64,000 nt of DNA from VRUE01 sp963762205 (GTDB lineage Bacteria > Actinomycetota > Thermoleophilia > Solirubrobacterales > 70-9): assembly GCA_963762205.1 (NCBI GenBank), contig CAVXJZ010000002.1, positions 868,001-932,000 on the forward strand, given 5' to 3'. Under the pieces are notes generated by a model that saw nothing but the letters and a program-made list of their open reading frames with translations, was not told where the DNA came from and did not search any database. Shown one piece after another: positions 16,481-24,466 of the stretch (the stretch's first letter is position 1; the number at the start of each line of letters is the position of its first letter). The position numbers and the translations under genes were made by a program.

Positions 16481-17638
16481 ATGGCGGGTCCCCTGATCTC
16501 ATTCGACGAGGCGCTGGAGCTCGGCGGTCTCACCGGGCACGACGAGATCGGCGACCTGGTCGAGCGCGCCTGGCAGGTGCGCCGCGAGAACTTCGGCGAC
16601 TCGACCGACATGTGCTCGCTGGTCAACGCCAAGTCCGGCGGCTGCGCCGAGGACTGCGGCTTCTGCGCCCAGTCCCGCTACGCCGAGGCGGACACGCCGA
16701 TGCACGCGATGATGGAGCCGGACCAGATCCTCGAGCACGCCAGGGCCGCCGAGGCCGCCGGTGCGCACCGCTTCTGCATGGTCACGCAGGGCCAGGGCCT
16801 CTCCAAACGCGACTTCGCCAAGATCCTCGAGGGCGCGCGCCTCGTCGCCGAGAAGACGAACCTGAAGCGCTGCGCCTCGATCGGCCACATGTCGACGGAG
16901 CGCGCCGAGGCCCTGCGCGAGGCCGGCATCCAGCGCGTCCACCACAACGTCGAGTCGGCCCGCTCCCACTACCCGGAGGTGTCGACCACGGTCCGCTACG
17001 AGGGCAGGCTGCGGACGATCGAGGCGGTCAAGGAGGCCGGCCTGGAGACCTGCGTCGGCGGCATCCTCAACCTCGGCGAGACCCCCCGGCAGCGCGTCGA
17101 GATGGCCTTCGAGCTCTCGGAGCTGAACCCGACCTCGGTGCCGATCAACCTGCTCAATCCCCGAGCGGGGACCAAGTTCGGCGAGCGGCCGCTGATGGAC
17201 GCCTGGGAGGTCGTCAAGTGGGTGGCGATCTTCCGGCTGGTCATCCCGGGGGCCCTCTTCCGCCTCTGCGGCGGCCGGGTCGAGAACCTCGCCGACCTGC
17301 AGCCCCTGGCCGTCAAGGCCGGCCTCAACGGGGTGATGATGGGCAACTTCCTCACCACCCTCGGCGCCGAGCCCGAGGACGACCGGGCGATGTTCGAGGA
17401 GCTCGGCCTCAACGTCGCGCGCCAGCAGGACAACGGCGCCAACCCGCGCCCCGACAACCGCTCGGGATGGCTCGACGGCGAGACCCCGGCGACGCCGATG
17501 GACGAGCTGATCGACCACCGGGAGGAGGCGAACTTCTGGGATCCCTCGACCCAGCTGCGGGTGATCAAGAAGGTCAAGAAGCCTCCCCCTTACCCCGACC
17601 CGGCCGCAGCCCCGTCGACGCCGACGCGAGCGGGCTGA
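16481..17638 (+). CDS. bioB: biotin synthase
   Basis: Biotin synthase inserts sulfur into dethiobiotin, the last step of biotin synthesis. It is a cytosolic radical-SAM enzyme of 385 residues here. The radical-SAM cysteines C55, C59 and C62 (CAEDCGFC) are intact, followed by SxRY-like context, and the [2Fe-2S] cluster region has HHNVESARSHYPEV, TCVGGILNLGE and the NLLNPRAGT motif. The C-terminus is about 40 residues longer than E. coli BioB. I chose the ATG at 16481, which has a -10 box 8 bases upstream. Its stop overlaps the ATG of bioF (ATGA). Confidence 0.95.
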   Translation: MAGPLISFDEALELGGLTGHDEIGDLVERAWQVRRENFGDSTDMCSLVNAKSGGCAEDCGFCAQSRYAEADTPMHAMMEPDQILEHARAAEAAGAHRFCMVTQGQGLSKRDFAKILEGARLVAEKTNLKRCASIGHMSTERAEALREAGIQRVHHNVESARSHYPEVSTTVRYEGRLRTIEAVKEAGLETCVGGILNLGETPRQRVEMAFELSELNPTSVPINLLNPRAGTKFGERPLMDAWEVVKWVAIFRLVIPGALFRLCGGRVENLADLQPLAVKAGLNGVMMGNFLTTLGAEPEDDRAMFEELGLNVARQQDNGANPRPDNRSGWLDGETPATPMDELIDHREEANFWDPSTQLRVIKKVKKPPPYPDPAAAPSTPTRAG

Positions 17639-18828
17639 TGACCGCCATCGGCGAGCGGCTCGAGGAGCTCCGCGATCGCGGGCTCCACCGCAGCCCACGG
17701 CTGGTCGAAGGCCCGCAGGGCCCGCATGTGACGCTCGACGGCAGGCAGGCGCTGCTGCTCTGCTCCAATGACTACCTCGGGCTCGCCAATCACCCGGACG
17801 TGCGCGCCGCCGCCGCCGAGGCGGCCTTCCAGTGGGGCGCCGGCGCCGGCGCCTCGCGGCTGATCTCCGGCAGCATGGCCCCTCACCGCCGCCTGGAGCG
17901 GCGCCTGGCGCGGTTCAAGGGCCACGAGGCCGCGCTGCTCTTCGGCTCCGGCTACCTCGCCAACACGGGGGCGATCCCGGCGCTGGCGGGCGCCGGGACG
18001 ATCGTCTTCTCGGACGAGCTCAACCACGCCAGCATCGTCGACGGCTGCCGCCTGGCGCGGGCCGAGACCTTCGTCTACCGGCACGCCGACGTCGAGCACC
18101 TCGCCTGGGGCCTGCGGCGGGCGGGCGGGCGGGCGGCGCTGATCGCCACCGACGGCGTCTTCTCGATGGACGGCGACGTCGCCCCGCTGGAGGAGCTGGC
18201 GCGGCTCGCCCGGGACCACCGCTGCCGGCTGATGGTCGACGAGGCGCACGGGACCGGCGCGGTCGGCCCCGGCGGGCGTGGCTCGGTCGCCGCCGCCGGC
18301 CTTGGCGGCGAGGTCGACGTAATCGTCGGCACGCTCGGCAAGGCGCTCGGCTCCTACGGCGCCTATGTCTGCGCCGCGGGCGACGTTGTCGAGTACCTCC
18401 TCAACAGCGCCCGGCCCTTCATCTTCTCGACCGCGCCGCCGCCGCCCTCGGTCGCCGCCGCCGAGGCGGCCCTGGACGTGCTGGAGGCCGAGCCGGGCCG
18501 GGTCGAGCGCCTGCGCTCCAACGCGGCCGCCCTGCGTGGGGCACTGCGGGCGGAGGGCCTCGCGGCGGGCGGCGCGGGAACCCAGATCGTGCCGGTTCTG
18601 GTCGGCGCCGCCGAGCCGACGATGAAGCTCAGTGAGCTGCTCCTCGAGGCGGGCGTGTTCGCGCAGGGCATCCGCCCGCCGACCGTTCCCGACGGGTCCT
18701 CGCGGCTGCGCTTCACGGCGATGGCCACCCACGAGGAGGCCGACCTGCGCGAGGCGGCGAAGCTGGTCGGCGAGGCGGCCCGCGGGCTCGGCGTCGCCGG
18801 ATCGCCCGCGGTCGCGCTCGCCGCCTAG
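17638..18828 (+). CDS. bioF: 8-amino-7-oxononanoate synthase
   Basis: BioF condenses pimeloyl-ACP/CoA with alanine to start the biotin ring, using pyridoxal phosphate. The 396-residue protein has the fold-type I signatures of the alpha-oxoamine synthases: NDYLGLANHP near the N-terminus, GSGYLANTGA, VDEAHGTGAVG with the PLP-binding Asp, and the lysine in GTLGKALGSYG. The ATG overlaps the bioB stop, so the two are coupled. bioD follows 8 bases after the stop. Other alpha-oxoamine synthases (2-amino-3-ketobutyrate CoA ligase) look similar, but the bio context decides it. Confidence 0.94.
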   Translation: MTAIGERLEELRDRGLHRSPRLVEGPQGPHVTLDGRQALLLCSNDYLGLANHPDVRAAAAEAAFQWGAGAGASRLISGSMAPHRRLERRLARFKGHEAALLFGSGYLANTGAIPALAGAGTIVFSDELNHASIVDGCRLARAETFVYRHADVEHLAWGLRRAGGRAALIATDGVFSMDGDVAPLEELARLARDHRCRLMVDEAHGTGAVGPGGRGSVAAAGLGGEVDVIVGTLGKALGSYGAYVCAAGDVVEYLLNSARPFIFSTAPPPPSVAAAEAALDVLEAEPGRVERLRSNAAALRGALRAEGLAAGGAGTQIVPVLVGAAEPTMKLSELLLEAGVFAQGIRPPTVPDGSSRLRFTAMATHEEADLREAAKLVGEAARGLGVAGSPAVALAA

Positions 18829-18836
18829 AGCCGGCC

Positions 18837-19493
18837 GTGAAGGGCGTCTTCGTCACCGGCACCGGGACGGAGGTCGGCAAGACCGTGGTCGCCGCCGCGC
18901 TCGCCCGCGCCTTCGCCGCCCGGGGGCGCCGGGTGGCGGTCTTCAAGCCCGCCGTGACCGGGCTCGATGAGCCCGGCGAGCCCGACCATGCGCTGCTGCG
19001 CCGCGCCGCCGGCAGCGACCAGGCGGACGCCGAGATCGCCCCCTATCGCTACGGCCCGCCCGCCTCGCCGCATCTCGCCGCCGAGCTGGCCGGCGAGCGG
19101 ATCGACCCGGGCAGGCTGCGAGAGGCGGCTGCCGCCGCCGGTCGCGACGCCGACCTGCTGGTCTGCGAGGGCGTCGGCGGGCTGCTCGTTCCCCTCGCCC
19201 CCGGCTACCTGGTGCGCGACCTGGCCGCCGACCTGGGGATGCCGTTGGCGATCGCCGCCTCGCCCGGCCTTGGGACGATCAACCACACACTGCTGACGAT
19301 CGAGGCTGCGCGCGCCGCGGAGCTGGAGGTCGGCGTCGTCGTGCTCACCCCGTGGCCGGACTCGCCGACCCCGGTCGAGCGATCCAACCTGGCGACGATC
19401 GCCGCGCTCGGCGATGCGCTGGTCGAGACCCTCCCTCGGCTCGACCTCGCCGACCCCTGCGGCTGGCCCGCGCTGGGCTCAGCCGTCATTTGA
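18837..19493 (+). CDS. bioD: dethiobiotin synthetase
   Basis: BioD closes the ureido ring to make dethiobiotin, using ATP and CO2. The 218-residue protein begins with the P-loop GTGTEVGKT (residues 8-16), followed by the KPAVTGLDE substrate loop and the VCEGVGGLLVPL motif. The GTG at 18837 is the only start that keeps the P-loop at the normal distance. It is the third gene of bioBFD. It converges on the MFS gene with a 58-base gap in which I see no strong terminator. No bioC/bioH-type gene for pimelate synthesis is present here. Confidence 0.93.
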   Translation: MKGVFVTGTGTEVGKTVVAAALARAFAARGRRVAVFKPAVTGLDEPGEPDHALLRRAAGSDQADAEIAPYRYGPPASPHLAAELAGERIDPGRLREAAAAAGRDADLLVCEGVGGLLVPLAPGYLVRDLAADLGMPLAIAASPGLGTINHTLLTIEAARAAELEVGVVVLTPWPDSPTPVERSNLATIAALGDALVETLPRLDLADPCGWPALGSAVI

Positions 19494-19551
19494 GCACCTC
19501 AGAGAGGTCGAATCGACGGCTCGGCGACTTTCCGGCCGGCGGGCGGGCCGC

Positions 19552-21072
19552 TCAGGCAACCGGGTCGCCCGCCGCGGCCACATCTCGTGCCGCGACCGCC
19601 TCGCGCCCGGCGACGATCTCGCCGCCCGCGCTCGCCTCCGCCTCGGCCGCCTCGATCGAGATCCCGCGACCCTTGGCGCGGATCGTGACCGCGGCGAAGA
19701 GCGCGCCGGCCAGGGCCACCGCGCCGGAGACCGCCATCGCCTGACTGAGGGCGTCGACGAAGTCCTGCGGCGTCGCGGTCTCGAAGTTCGCCGTCCCGAC
19801 CGCGCCCTGGAAGATCGCTCCGGTGATCGCGACGCCGAGGCTGCCGCCGATCATGCGGAACATCGAGAGAACGCCCGAGGCGATGCCCGCCTTCTCCACC
19901 TGGACCGCGTTCATCGCCGCGCTGGTCATCGGCGACATCGTGATCGCGATGCCGATGCCGAGCAGCATGAAGCCCGGCAGCAGGTCGAGGTAGGTCGAGT
20001 CGACCGCGATCCCGGTGAAGCTGTAGAGGGAGCCGGCGAGGACCAGCAGGCCGCCGACGATCAGCCAGCGCGGCCCGAAGCGGTCCGCCATGCGACCCGC
20101 CACCGGCGCCAGGGTGACGATCATCAGGGTCGAGGGCAGGAACCTGACGCCCGCCTCCAGCGGCGAGTAGCGGAGGATGTCCTGCATGTAGAGGGCGAGG
20201 AAGAAGAAGACGCCCAGCATCGCGAAGGAGATGATCAGGGCGACCACGACGGCGCCGAGGAAGTTACGGTCGGAGAAGAAGCGGAATTCGACCATCGGCA
20301 CCTTGACCCGCAGCTCGATCGCGACGAAGGCCGCCAGGCCGACGGAGGCGCCGGCAAGCAGCGCGACGATCTCGGTCGATCCCCACCCCCAGGCGTTGCC
20401 CTCGACGAGGGCGAGGATGAGCGCGGTCAGCGACGCGGTGAGCACCGCGACGCCGGCGTAGTCGACCTCGCGGCCGACGGTCGAGTCGCGCGACTCGCGC
20501 ACCGCGAAGAGGGCCGCGGCGACCGCGCCGATCGCGACCGGGATGTTGAGGTAGAAGATCGCCCGCCAGCTGACGTGCTCGGTGAGCAGGCCGCCGATCA
20601 CCGGCCCGACGGCGAGCGCCAGGCCCGAGACCCCGGCCCACGTCCCCATCGCCTTGCCACGCTCCTGGGGAGGGAAGGCGTGGGTGACGATCGAAAGCGT
20701 TGCCGGCATCATCAGCGCCGCGCCGACGCCCTGCACGACACGGCTGGCGACGAGGTCGGTCGAGCTCTGGGCGAGCCCGGCGGTCGCCGAGGAGACGGCG
20801 AATATGACCACGCCGAGGATGAACATGCGGCGGCGGCCGAAGATGTCGCCGAGGCGGCCCCCGGTCGCGAGCAGGACGGCGAAGGAGAGCGTGTATCCGT
20901 TGATCGTCCACTCGAGGCCGGAGATCGAGGCGTGGAGGTCGCGCTGGATCGACGGCAGGGCGACATTGACGACGGTGTTGTCGAGCATGATCATGAACAG
21001 CGCGAAGCACATCGCGCCGAGCGTCCACCACTTGCGGTTGTCGTCGGTGATCAGGTGGCGGTAGCGGGTCAG
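19552..21072 (-). CDS. DHA2-type MFS drug transporter
   Basis: A 506-residue exporter of the DHA2 (14-helix, EmrB/QacA) branch of the major facilitator superfamily. Typical motifs are LDNTVVNVALPSI in helix 1, GGRLGDIFGRRRMF as motif A, and ASRVVQGVGAALMMP. No ATG, GTG or TTG exists between the frame entry and helix 1. The best start is a CTG at 21072 that overlaps the marR stop (CTGA) and has AAGGAGGT 9 bases upstream. It is co-transcribed with marR, so it is probably a drug or solvent efflux pump repressed by that regulator. The C-terminus is an Ala-rich cytosolic tail. Confidence 0.88.
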   Translation of the reverse strand: MTRYRHLITDDNRKWWTLGAMCFALFMIMLDNTVVNVALPSIQRDLHASISGLEWTINGYTLSFAVLLATGGRLGDIFGRRRMFILGVVIFAVSSATAGLAQSSTDLVASRVVQGVGAALMMPATLSIVTHAFPPQERGKAMGTWAGVSGLALAVGPVIGGLLTEHVSWRAIFYLNIPVAIGAVAAALFAVRESRDSTVGREVDYAGVAVLTASLTALILALVEGNAWGWGSTEIVALLAGASVGLAAFVAIELRVKVPMVEFRFFSDRNFLGAVVVALIISFAMLGVFFFLALYMQDILRYSPLEAGVRFLPSTLMIVTLAPVAGRMADRFGPRWLIVGGLLVLAGSLYSFTGIAVDSTYLDLLPGFMLLGIGIAITMSPMTSAAMNAVQVEKAGIASGVLSMFRMIGGSLGVAITGAIFQGAVGTANFETATPQDFVDALSQAMAVSGAVALAGALFAAVTIRAKGRGISIEAAEAEASAGGEIVAGREAVAARDVAAAGDPVA

Positions 21073-21602
21073 GAGTGCCCCACCTCCTTCAGGTGCTCGA
21101 AGGTCTGGGCGATGTCCTCCCGGTCCATCAACGCGTCGACGGCGGCGTCGAGCTTGCGGCGCTGCCCGGCGCTGAGCGTCTGCGCGAAGGCCTCGAGGCC
21201 GGCCTGGCGGACCAGCAGCAGCTCGTCGACCAGCTCCTTCCCCTTCTCCGTGATCGCGACGTGCCGCACCCGCCGGTCCTCGGGGTCCTCGAGGCGGGTC
21301 ACCCGGCCTTCCTTGACGAGGGCCTCGACGGCGCGACTCATCGACGGGACGGAGACGCCGAAGGTCTCCGCCAGGTCGCTCACCTGGCGTGGCTGGGGCT
21401 CGCGGCCGAGGCCGCCGAGCTCCAGCAGCGCCTTGCACTGGGTCATCGAGAGGCCGGACTCCTCGATCACGCGCAGCTGGTTGCCGCGGTCGTAGAGGAA
21501 GACGTGCCGCATCAGCGCGCTCAGCCGAGCCGCTGTCTCATGCGCCTCGGGGCTGAGCTCGCCGGCGTTCCTCACGACGGTGGCAATGTCGCTCGCTTGC
21601 AT
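21069..21602 (-). CDS. MarR family transcriptional regulator
   Basis: A 177-residue winged-helix MarR regulator, normally a dimeric repressor released by phenolic or other small ligands. The DNA-recognition helix region reads QVSDLAETFGVSVPSMSRAVEALVKEGRV and the wing RLEDPEDRRVRHVAITEKG (both diagnostic). I chose the ATG at 21602 (MQASDIATVV); a longer frame reaches 21644 but adds a non-homologous Cys-rich segment. It is the first gene of a two-gene unit with the MFS exporter, its stop overlapping that gene's CTG start. The 175-base region upstream is the most AT-rich stretch around and should hold its operator. Confidence 0.9.
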   Translation of the reverse strand: MQASDIATVVRNAGELSPEAHETAARLSALMRHVFLYDRGNQLRVIEESGLSMTQCKALLELGGLGREPQPRQVSDLAETFGVSVPSMSRAVEALVKEGRVTRLEDPEDRRVRHVAITEKGKELVDELLLVRQAGLEAFAQTLSAGQRRKLDAAVDALMDREDIAQTFEHLKEVGHS

Positions 21603-21654
21603 GTCGATGACCCTTGCACAATCGCAACTATTTCTCCAGCACAATATTTGTTCC

Positions 21655-21670
21655 TGTGATGCACGTCACG
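21655..21670. promoter_or_regulatory. CRP-like site (TGTGA-N6-TCACG)
   Basis: The bases TGTGATGCACGTCACG match the TGTGA-N6-TCACA pattern of CRP-family regulators except for the last base. The site lies between the divergent marR and bioA genes, in a locally AT-rich stretch. Confidence 0.4.
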
Positions 21671-21777
21671 CATTTCCCATTACGGGGGGGTGGGCCGTGA
21701 AAGGCGGAGGGCGGCGACGTGAATCGTTCCCCGCCGCGTGTTTCCGGCCGGGGCCGCGGCTAGGGTCGGCGACGGCG

Positions 21778-23109
21778 ATGTCGATGGACCATGCGCAGCT
21801 CGACCGGGACCACCTCTGGCACCCGTTCACGCAGCAGCGGGCCTGGTGCGAGGAAGAGCCGCTGGTGATCGAGCGGGGCGAGGGCTCCCACCTGATCGAC
21901 GCCGACGGGCGCCGCTATCTCGACGGCGTCTCCTCGCTCTGGTGCAACGTCCACGGCCATCGCCACCCCGGAATCGACGCCGCGGTCCAGGAGCAGCTCG
22001 GCAAGGTCGCCCACACGACGATGCTCGGCCTCACGCACGGCGGCGGCGCCGAGCTCGCCGCCCGCCTCGTCGAGATCGCGCCCCCCGGGTTGTCGCGGGT
22101 CTTCTACTCGGACTCGGGATCGACCGCGACCGAGATAGCGCTGAAGATGGCGTTCCAATACCAGCAGCAGCGCGGTGGGCAGCACACCCGGCGCACCTCT
22201 TTCGTCCACCTCCGCGAGGCCTACCACGGAGACACGATCGGATCCGTCTCGGTCGGCGGCATCGACCTCTTCCACGCCGCCTACCGGCCGCTGCTCTTCG
22301 ACGGGCACGCCGTCGAGCCCGGCGACGCCGACCATCTCGCGCGAATCCTCGCGGCCCACGAGGAGGAGGTCGCCGCGGTGATCGTCGAGCCGCTGGTGCA
22401 GGGCGCGGCCGGCATGATCACCCACCCGCGCGGCTACCTGCGGGCCGTGCGGCGGCTCTGCGACGACCACGGCGTGCTGCTGATCTGCGACGAGGTGGCG
22501 ACCGGCTTCGGCCGCACCGGGACGATGTTCGCCTGCGAGCAGGAACGGGTCTCCCCCGACCTGCTCTGCCTCGCCAAGGGGCTCACCGGCGGCTACATGC
22601 CGCTCGCCGCGACGCTCGCGACCGAGCGCATCTACGAGGGGTTCCTGGGCGCCCCCGAGGAGCAGCGCACGTTCTTCCACGGCCATACCTACACCGGCAA
22701 CCCGCTCGCCTGCGCGGCCGCCCTCGCCAGCCTCGACGCCTTCGAGTCGGAGGGGACGATCGCCCGCCTGCAGCCCAAGATCGGGCTGCTCGACGAGCTG
22801 CTGGACGAGATCCGCCGCATGCCGGAGGTGGTCGAGGTCCGCGGCCGCGGCTTCATGGTCGGCATCGACCTCGGCGAGCGCGACCCGGCGCTTCGCGTCG
22901 GCCACCGGGTGGCCCTCGAGGCGCGCCAGCGCGGCGCGATCATCCGCCCGCTCGGCGACACGGTGGTGCTGATGCCGCCGCTCTCGATCTCGGAGGCGGA
23001 GCTCCGCAGCCTGCTCGGGATCGTCGGCGAGTCGATCGAGGCGGCGCTCGCACCCTCGCGACGCTCGACGCTCGGCCTCGGCGCCGAGGCCCTCCCCCGC
23101 GCCGCCTGA
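21778..23109 (+). CDS. bioA: adenosylmethionine-8-amino-7-oxononanoate aminotransferase
   Basis: BioA converts the BioF product KAPA to DAPA using S-adenosylmethionine as amino donor and PLP as cofactor. The 443-residue protein starts with the family hallmark HLWHPFTQ, then SSLWCNVHGHRHP, the EAYHGDTIGSVSVGG loop, DEVATGFGRTG with the PLP Asp, and the Schiff-base lysine in CLAKGLTGGYMPL. Two start codons are possible (21778 and 21784). A TAGGGT box at 21761 suggests a very short leader. The gene stands apart from bioBFD, with the marR-MFS pair in between on the other strand. Confidence 0.94.
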   Translation: MSMDHAQLDRDHLWHPFTQQRAWCEEEPLVIERGEGSHLIDADGRRYLDGVSSLWCNVHGHRHPGIDAAVQEQLGKVAHTTMLGLTHGGGAELAARLVEIAPPGLSRVFYSDSGSTATEIALKMAFQYQQQRGGQHTRRTSFVHLREAYHGDTIGSVSVGGIDLFHAAYRPLLFDGHAVEPGDADHLARILAAHEEEVAAVIVEPLVQGAAGMITHPRGYLRAVRRLCDDHGVLLICDEVATGFGRTGTMFACEQERVSPDLLCLAKGLTGGYMPLAATLATERIYEGFLGAPEEQRTFFHGHTYTGNPLACAAALASLDAFESEGTIARLQPKIGLLDELLDEIRRMPEVVEVRGRGFMVGIDLGERDPALRVGHRVALEARQRGAIIRPLGDTVVLMPPLSISEAELRSLLGIVGESIEAALAPSRRSTLGLGAEALPRAA

Positions 23110-23126
23110 AGCTCTGAGCGGCCGGA

Positions 23127-23132
23127 TAGGGT
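23127..23132 (+). promoter_or_regulatory. -10 box for leaderless start (TAGGGT)
   Basis: TAGGGT ends 6 bases before the GTG at 23139, with no Shine-Dalgarno between them. The gap to the bioA stop is only 29 bases, so the NUDIX gene may have its own promoter. Confidence 0.4.
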
Positions 23133-23138
23133 TGGGCT

Positions 23139-23792
23139 GTGAGCGCCGAGCGAGAGCGGCATCGCGGGCCCGCGGAGGCTCCCAATTTGGGGACCCCGTC
23201 CGAGCCCCGGCCCGCCGCCTCCGTCGTCCTCCTGCGCCGCGGTGGCCGGCATCGGGACCGGGCGCTCGAGGTGCTGCTGCTGAAACGGACCGAGGAGGCG
23301 AGGTTCATGCCCGGCGTCTGGGTCTTCCCGGGCGGCGGCGTCGACCCCGCCGACGGCGAGGGAGAGGGCGGCCATCGGGCCTGCGCGGTGCGCGAGCTGG
23401 CCGAGGAGGCTGCGATCGAGCTGCCCGCCGAGGAGGAGCTCGTGCTCTTCTCGCGCTGGATCACCCCGGAGGTGATCTCGCGGCGCTTCGACGCCTGGTT
23501 CTTCCTCGCCCTCGCCCCCGCCCACACACCGCCCAGGGCCGACGGCGTCGAGACCGTCGAGGCCGCCTGGTTCGAGCCCCGGTCCGCGCTCGAGGCCCAG
23601 GGGGCCGGCGAGCTCGTCCTCGCGTTCCCCACCGTCAGGCAGCTGGAGGCGCTGACCGGGTTCGCCACGGCCGAGGAGGCGCTCGCCGCCCACCGCGGCA
23701 GGACGATCGACCCGATCCTGCCCAAGGTCGTCGGAACCCGGGACGACCACCGGGTCGTCCTGCCCGGCGATCCGGACTATCCCGACCCGTAG
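23139..23792 (+). CDS. NUDIX hydrolase
   Basis: A 217-residue NUDIX hydrolase that would cleave a nucleoside diphosphate linked to another group. The NUDIX box is recognisable as GGGVDPADGEGEGG followed by ACAVRELAEEAAIEL (RELxEEx core), although the loop before it is stretched compared with GX5EX7REUXEEXGU. The WITPEVISRRFDAWFF segment after it resembles CoA-pyrophosphatase/NUDT19-like members. The GTG start has a -10 box 6 bases upstream. The 3' end overlaps the convergent hexapeptide gene by 16 bases. Confidence 0.82.
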   Translation: MSAERERHRGPAEAPNLGTPSEPRPAASVVLLRRGGRHRDRALEVLLLKRTEEARFMPGVWVFPGGGVDPADGEGEGGHRACAVRELAEEAAIELPAEEELVLFSRWITPEVISRRFDAWFFLALAPAHTPPRADGVETVEAAWFEPRSALEAQGAGELVLAFPTVRQLEALTGFATAEEALAAHRGRTIDPILPKVVGTRDDHRVVLPGDPDYPDP

Positions 23793-24466
23793 CCGTCCCG
23801 GGCCGGCACCCCCATGACCCGGGTTCCGGGCGCGACGTCGCGAACGACGACCGCGCCTGCGCCAACCACGGCCTCCTCCCCGACCTCGACGCCGGGCAGG
23901 ATCGTCGCCCCGGCGCCGACCTGACAGCCCCGTCGCAGCAGTGGCGGGCCCTGGCGCTCGTCCGAGGTCATCAGCCGGCCGGTGAGGACTGTGACGCCGG
24001 GCCCGAGGAAGCTGTCGGCCTCGATCACGACGCCGGGCCCGCCGACGGTCCCGTTCTGAACGCGAGCCCGCTCGCCGATCTCGGCGCCGCGGCCGATCCC
24101 GCATCCGGCGCCGACCATCGCGTCGGTGCCGAGTCGAGCGCCCTCGCGCAGGTGAGCATGGTCGCCGAGGAGCGAGTGGGGGCCCATGCGAACGCCGGCG
24201 CCGACGAGCGCGTACGGACAGACGGTCGCCCCCGCCTCGATCACCGTCTCCTCCGGCTCCAGCGGCTCGGTCCGCGAGCGCCGGTTGAAACGCGCCGACC
24301 TGCCCAGCACCGCGCCGACGTCGAGTCGCGCGCCCGGCCCGACGCTGACGTCGTCGTAGATGACGACGTTGGCGCCGATATCGGCGTCATCGGCGATAGT
24401 CACCCGGGCTCCGATCAGCAGACCGGGGGCACGATCGGATGGCACCAGGGATGACACGGCCGACAT
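23777..24466 (-). CDS. hexapeptide-repeat (LbH) acyltransferase-like protein
   Basis: A 229-residue left-handed beta-helix protein. Nearly the whole chain is made of six-residue turns ([LIV]-G-x-x-x-x), for example IGANVVIYDDVSVG, VGAGVRMGPHSLLG and VGAGATILPGVEVG, and it ends with the common AGAVVVRDVAPGTRVMGVPA. This end is typical of WbbJ/WlbB-like sugar N- or O-acetyltransferases used in surface glycan synthesis, and the glycosyltransferase next door fits. The start is unsure: the ATG at 24466 and a GTG at 24445 both work. The first overlaps the divergent glycosyltransferase start by 28 bases. Confidence 0.78.
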   Translation of the reverse strand: MSAVSSLVPSDRAPGLLIGARVTIADDADIGANVVIYDDVSVGPGARLDVGAVLGRSARFNRRSRTEPLEPEETVIEAGATVCPYALVGAGVRMGPHSLLGDHAHLREGARLGTDAMVGAGCGIGRGAEIGERARVQNGTVGGPGVVIEADSFLGPGVTVLTGRLMTSDERQGPPLLRRGCQVGAGATILPGVEVGEEAVVGAGAVVVRDVAPGTRVMGVPARDGYGSG

